A stretch of DNA of 5,847 bases, taken from NCBI GenBank assembly GCA_043744615.1, contig JAYTUJ010000037.1:1-5847 (forward strand), given 5' to 3'. A model generated the notes under the pieces. It saw only the letters and a list, made by a program, of their open reading frames with translations, ran no database searches and had not been told where the DNA came from. The position numbers and the translations under genes were made by a program. Positions within the stretch are counted from its first letter, which is position 1. Every line of letters starts with the position of its first letter. This DNA comes from JAYTUJ01 sp043744615 (lineage in GTDB: Bacteria > Patescibacteriota > Minisyncoccia > Phycocordibacterales > CAIRYW01). Below, piece by piece: positions 4,940 through 5,847 of this stretch.

Positions 4940-5119
4940 ATGCAAGATAATTCATCAAATACCAATACTATTTTAATTGTTATACTTATTCTTCTCGTCG
5001 GAGGATTTGCGTTCTATTGGTACAGTCACCAGGCCAAGCCTTCTTCTGATACAAATAAACCAGCACTACAAATTAATTTAGGAGGAAGTACAAACAAAGC
5101 CCCTGACGCTTCAAATTAG
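4940..5119 (+). CDS. Small single-pass membrane protein, 59 residues
   Basis: The ATG at 4940 opens 59 codons ending in TAG. Residues 1-10 are a short polar, acidic head (MQDNSSNTNT). Residues about 11-28 are a strong membrane helix (ILIVILILLVGGFAFYWY), and residues 29-59 are a polar tail rich in Ser, Asn, Thr and Lys with an LQINLGG motif. The short N terminus and lysines after the helix leave topology uncertain; a tail outside the cell is possible. There is no cleavage motif or lipobox. I do not recognise a named family. Support comes from the dedicated promoter upstream, the coherent TM-plus-tail design, and the neighbouring gene with a similar N-terminal anchor. No ribosome-binding site precedes the ATG. 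The gap to the next gene is 69 nt with no clear terminator, so read-through into it is possible. Confidence 0.7.
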   Translation: MQDNSSNTNTILIVILILLVGGFAFYWYSHQAKPSSDTNKPALQINLGGSTNKAPDASN

Positions 5120-5177
5120 TACTCATAACTATACGTTGGGGGTAGAGATAAAATTCTTTTATTATTTATTATTAGTG

Positions 5178-5183
5178 TATATA
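5178..5183 (+). promoter_or_regulatory. Possible -10 box for the cysteine-module protein
   Basis: TATATA (or TATAAA shifted by two bases, 5180-5185) lies 3-5 nt before the ATG at 5189. A transcript from it would be leaderless, as proposed for the 2173-2202 pair. No good -35 box was seen and the region is AT-rich. Confidence 0.3.
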
Positions 5184-5188
5184 AAATT

Positions 5189-5847
5189 ATGAAAAACGTA
5201 GTTGTATCTATTGTAATCGGTATCCTTGTGGTTTTTGGGTTATGGTGGGTATTTTCACCAAAACCAAGTAGTGTTGCAGATATGACAGATAATAAAGCCG
5301 TTGCCTGTACGATGGAGGCAAAAGCATGTTCTGACGGAAGTTATGTTTCTCGAGTTGGTCCTAATTGTGAATTTAAGGCTTGTCCAAATTCAAATGTAAA
5401 GACATCTAATGGTGGAATAGTAGTTTCAACCGGTGGAGAAAATATTGGGATTCATGTAGACCAAACATTAAAAGTTGGAGATTTGAGTATCATAGTTACA
5501 GAAGTAAAAGATAGTCGATGTCCTCAAGGTGTACAATGTATCCAAGCAGGCTCGGTTTCTGTTACCACAAACCTTCAAGATTCTCAACATTCATCATCTG
5601 TAAATATTTCTTCTGATAAAAATTCATCAGTAGTATTTGATAACTATACAGTGTCATTAGTTTCAGTAACACCGGTACCAGTAAGTACTCGAAAACTTAC
5701 ACAAAAAGATTATATAATTGTATTTAAGGTTGTTGAAGATAAACAACCTGTAGGAAAAGTTGCAACAATAAACGGAACCGTATTACTTTCACCAACTTGC
5801 GCAGTAATGCCGGGTGATCCAAAAGCGTGTGCTCCTAAGCCTTATGC
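5189..5847 (+). CDS. Membrane-anchored envelope protein with cysteine-containing modules (3' partial)
   Basis: 219 residues are visible and the frame is still open at the window end. Residues 4-22 form an N-terminal membrane helix (VVVSIVIGILVVFGLWWVF), so the rest should lie outside the cell. Module 1 (40-66) has the pattern CTMEAKAC..DGSYV.RVGPNCEFKACP with C40, C47, C60 and C65, probably two disulfides; I know this pattern from many CPR and other bacterial envelope proteins, but not its function. Module 2 (about 86-183) is a beta-rich domain holding DSRCPQGVQCIQAG with C111 and C117; relatives usually have Trp where Q119 stands here. Module 3 starts at about 189 with GTVLLSPTCAVMPGDPKACAPKPY (C204, C214), which resembles the start of a repeatable beta-sandwich unit and continues past the edge. 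All three arginines are CGA. The ATG lacks a ribosome-binding site. Confidence 0.82.
   Translation, partial: MKNVVVSIVIGILVVFGLWWVFSPKPSSVADMTDNKAVACTMEAKACSDGSYVSRVGPNCEFKACPNSNVKTSNGGIVVSTGGENIGIHVDQTLKVGDLSIIVTEVKDSRCPQGVQCIQAGSVSVTTNLQDSQHSSSVNISSDKNSSVVFDNYTVSLVSVTPVPVSTRKLTQKDYIIVFKVVEDKQPVGKVATINGTVLLSPTCAVMPGDPKACAPKPY

Overview
The window looks like the chromosome of a Candidate Phyla Radiation bacterium (Patescibacteria, most likely a Parcubacteria-type lineage). This rests on AT-rich DNA, short compact genes, and no Shine-Dalgarno sequence directly before any visible start. Several protein architectures are also common in that group: a CxxC-x17-CxxC zinc ribbon with a Gly/Arg-rich head, a DUF5666 protein, and a membrane-anchored protein with CTMEAK...DGSY...GPNCEF and DSRCP..VQC modules. 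The taxonomic call is an inference from family resemblance, with no marker gene present. The genetic code appears to be standard: UGA closes the minus-strand membrane-protein gene just before a strong terminator.

Layout. 1-582: the 3' part of a HAD-superfamily hydrolase gene, missing only its first few codons. 678-1367: an RGG-like, zinc-ribbon, coiled-coil, Lys/Ala-tail protein. 1384-2172 (minus): an M14-type zinc carboxypeptidase/deacylase, convergent with the previous gene. 2203-2742: a P-loop ATPase of the AAA_28/NadR-like type, divergent from the peptidase across only 30 bp in which both -10-like boxes sit. 2817-4036: a two-gene unit, a DUF5666 protein followed 11 bp later by a cyclophilin-type peptidyl-prolyl isomerase. 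It is preceded by a TATAAT box and a leader hairpin, and ends in a strong bidirectional terminator at 4091-4127.

4137-4721 (minus): a three-helix membrane protein of unknown function in a more GC-rich stretch. 4722-4939: no gene, but two back-to-back sigma70-like promoters with near-consensus boxes and 17-bp spacers, plus a short inverted repeat. 4940-5119: a 59-residue single-pass membrane protein. 5189-5847: a membrane-anchored, cysteine-containing modular envelope protein cut by the window end.

No tRNA, rRNA, CRISPR array, transposase, phage gene or defence system was seen. The genes look like a mixed housekeeping and cell-envelope neighbourhood rather than one pathway. The most distinctive points are the leaderless or SD-less gene starts, the multi-domain zinc-ribbon protein, and the small envelope proteins at the right end.
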